From the NCBI RefSeq assembly GCF_023806465.1, contig NZ_JAMSLS010000003.1, positions 1 to 64,000 on the forward strand: a DNA stretch of 64,000 bases. Direction: 5' to 3'. Below are positions 62,818-64,000 of the stretch, piece by piece (position 1 is the stretch's first letter; each line of letters opens with the position of its first letter). The notes below the pieces were generated by a model, which searched no databases, was not told the origin of the DNA, and saw only the letters and a list, made by a program, of their open reading frames with translations. The translations under genes were made by a program, and so were the position numbers. Source of the DNA: Thermomicrobium sp. CFH 73360. GTDB lineage: Bacteria > Chloroflexota > Chloroflexia > Thermomicrobiales > Thermomicrobiaceae.

Positions 62818-64000
62818 ATGTCAGTGCGACTCTTCGTCCGGCAGTCTTCGGGGCTTGTGCGCAGTATCTCGGCACTCGATGCCTTCATCGGGAATCTCTT
62901 AATCATCAACCTGGTAATCACGGCGACCCAGATTGTTTTAATGCCCTGGCTCTTCCCAGGTCTCAATCTCCCCCTTTCCGTCCTGCTGACTGCACCGCTT
63001 GTCCTGCTCCCCGGGACGGTCTACCTGCTGTACGGACTCGCCATGCCACGTTCTGGTGGTGATTACGTCTACATTAGCCGGACACTCCATCCAGCGCTCG
63101 GCTTTGCAGCCAACTGTTCCGTTGTCCTCTGGAACATGTCCTGGATGGGAGCCTATGCGAACTGGGTCACGACCCAGGGAATCGCCGCGAGCCTCTCGAT
63201 CACCGGTGCCCTTTTCGGAAGCTCCGGTCTCACCGGGCTGGCCGACCGCCTGGCGACACCATGGGTGACGCTCCTCATCGGCACGCTGGTCAATGTCTTT
63301 CTTGCCCTCGTCCTGATCAGCGGACTCCGCCGTGCCCTCCTCGTTCAGCGCACCCTTTTCGTGCTCGCCTTCGCTTCGCTTGCACTCGGTGTCTTCGTTG
63401 TTGCTTTGTCCTCCCACGCGGACTTCCTTGCCCACGCACAACGCTTCTTCGACCCAGCGGCGCTCGAGCAAGCTGCTCGCCAGAGTGGGTTGGAGCTCCC
63501 CGCGTCTTGGAATGACCCGCTTCAGACGCTCTATGCGACCGGCCTCAACGCACTCGCGCTTCTCTTTATGTGGTTCGTCCAGTATGCCGGTGGCGAGATC
63601 CAAAGTGTGCGGCGCACATTGCCCCGCGCTGTGCTCGGTTCCCTCGCAGCTGGAACTGCAATGATTACGCTCATGGCCTGGGCTGCAGCAAAGACGTTCG
63701 GTCCTGATTTTCTGGCCGTCTTCAACCACGTCTTCTCCAACGCGCCTGATTCCTATCCGTTCCCTGTTGCGCCCAGTTGGCAGCTCTTGCAGAGTCTCTT
63801 AACCGAAAGTCCGCTCCTCGTCTGGCTTATGGCGGTTGCCTTCATCGCCTGGCCGATGGCCGCCATTATCATGAATCACCTGGCCAACAGTCGTTGTATG
63901 TTCGCTTGGGCCTTCGACCGCCTGCTTCCCGAGAAGCTCGCAGAGGTGAATGAGCGGACAGGGAGCCCAGTCGTCGCCGTCCTGCTCAGTGCGATCGGAG
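62818..64000 (+). CDS. APC-family amino-acid permease, N-terminal 394 residues (3' end outside window)
   Basis: The frame is open from ATG 62818 to the end of the window. It encodes a membrane protein with a short charged N-terminus (MSVRLFVRQSSGLVRSISAL), a first broken helix region, LYGLAMPRSGGDYVYISRTL (the conserved 'P-R-S-GG-Y' segment of the APC superfamily), and at least nine helices before the window ends at FAWAFDRLLPEKLAEVNERT-like sequence. It should import an amino acid or related amine by ion coupling. Substrate unknown. Confidence 0.9.
   Translation, partial: MSVRLFVRQSSGLVRSISALDAFIGNLLIINLVITATQIVLMPWLFPGLNLPLSVLLTAPLVLLPGTVYLLYGLAMPRSGGDYVYISRTLHPALGFAANCSVVLWNMSWMGAYANWVTTQGIAASLSITGALFGSSGLTGLADRLATPWVTLLIGTLVNVFLALVLISGLRRALLVQRTLFVLAFASLALGVFVVALSSHADFLAHAQRFFDPAALEQAARQSGLELPASWNDPLQTLYATGLNALALLFMWFVQYAGGEIQSVRRTLPRAVLGSLAAGTAMITLMAWAAAKTFGPDFLAVFNHVFSNAPDSYPFPVAPSWQLLQSLLTESPLLVWLMAVAFIAWPMAAIIMNHLANSRCMFAWAFDRLLPEKLAEVNERTGSPVVAVLLSAIG

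Overview
The window is high-GC bacterial DNA whose proteins suggest a thermophilic Chloroflexota bacterium, probably of the Thermomicrobia/Sphaerobacter group. The reasons are the Thr/Pro/Ala-rich linkers after lipoprotein cysteines, a secreted nuclease carrying an N-terminal domain I associate with Chloroflexota, the GTG starts and the many compact GC-rich genes. This placement is inference from protein style; no rRNA or other marker gene is present.

Layout. 1-18,100 is a loose series of unrelated genes separated by long gene-poor gaps: a transketolase end, a DHA2 multidrug MFS pump, a secreted SNase-excalibur nuclease, a QorB-like reductase, two tandem EAL-HDOD paralogues, a haloalkane-dehalogenase-like hydrolase, a flavin reductase, a TlpA-like thioredoxin, a sarcosine-oxidase-like flavoenzyme, a coiled-coil nuclease and an O-methyltransferase. 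18,590-20,041 is a heavily decayed ArsB/SLC13-type transporter gene interrupted by a 66-bp tandem repeat. 20,052-28,205 holds a phosphodiesterase and a divergent ureohydrolase, a structured leader RNA candidate in front of an Lrp/AsnC regulator and a class-III aminotransferase, and parA-parB.

28,431-44,942 is the most striking block. An apparent 11-gene leftward operon encodes a three-subunit molybdenum hydroxylase, an ABC importer with a TorT-like binding protein, a split biotin-dependent carboxylase whose two carboxyltransferase subunits resemble urea carboxylase, a LamB/YcsF (5-oxoprolinase A type) protein and the biotin transporter BioY. The biotin carboxylase is transcribed divergently from an intergenic region with a clear promoter and a 20-bp palindromic operator. 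Next to it lies a two-gene PEP-synthase-like phosphotransferase resembling phenylphosphate synthase, preceded by a stand-alone RAM (Lrp ligand-binding) domain. Together these look like import, hydroxylation, and ATP/biotin-dependent carboxylation and opening of an unknown, probably nitrogen-containing, substrate.

45,236-53,098 contains a sortase, a pantothenate operon (DUF2520 protein, panB, panC, with no recognisable panE), a membrane Ser/Thr kinase, lgt and a fatty-acyl-CoA ligase. 53,657-60,199 groups a ThDP enzyme, a tannase/feruloyl-esterase-like hydrolase, a LigM-like tetrahydrofolate-dependent O-demethylase and a Liv-type binding lipoprotein, possibly for methoxylated aromatics. 60,507-62,258 is a GmrSD-type DUF262/DUF1524 restriction gene broken only by in-frame stop codons, and the window ends inside an APC-family permease.
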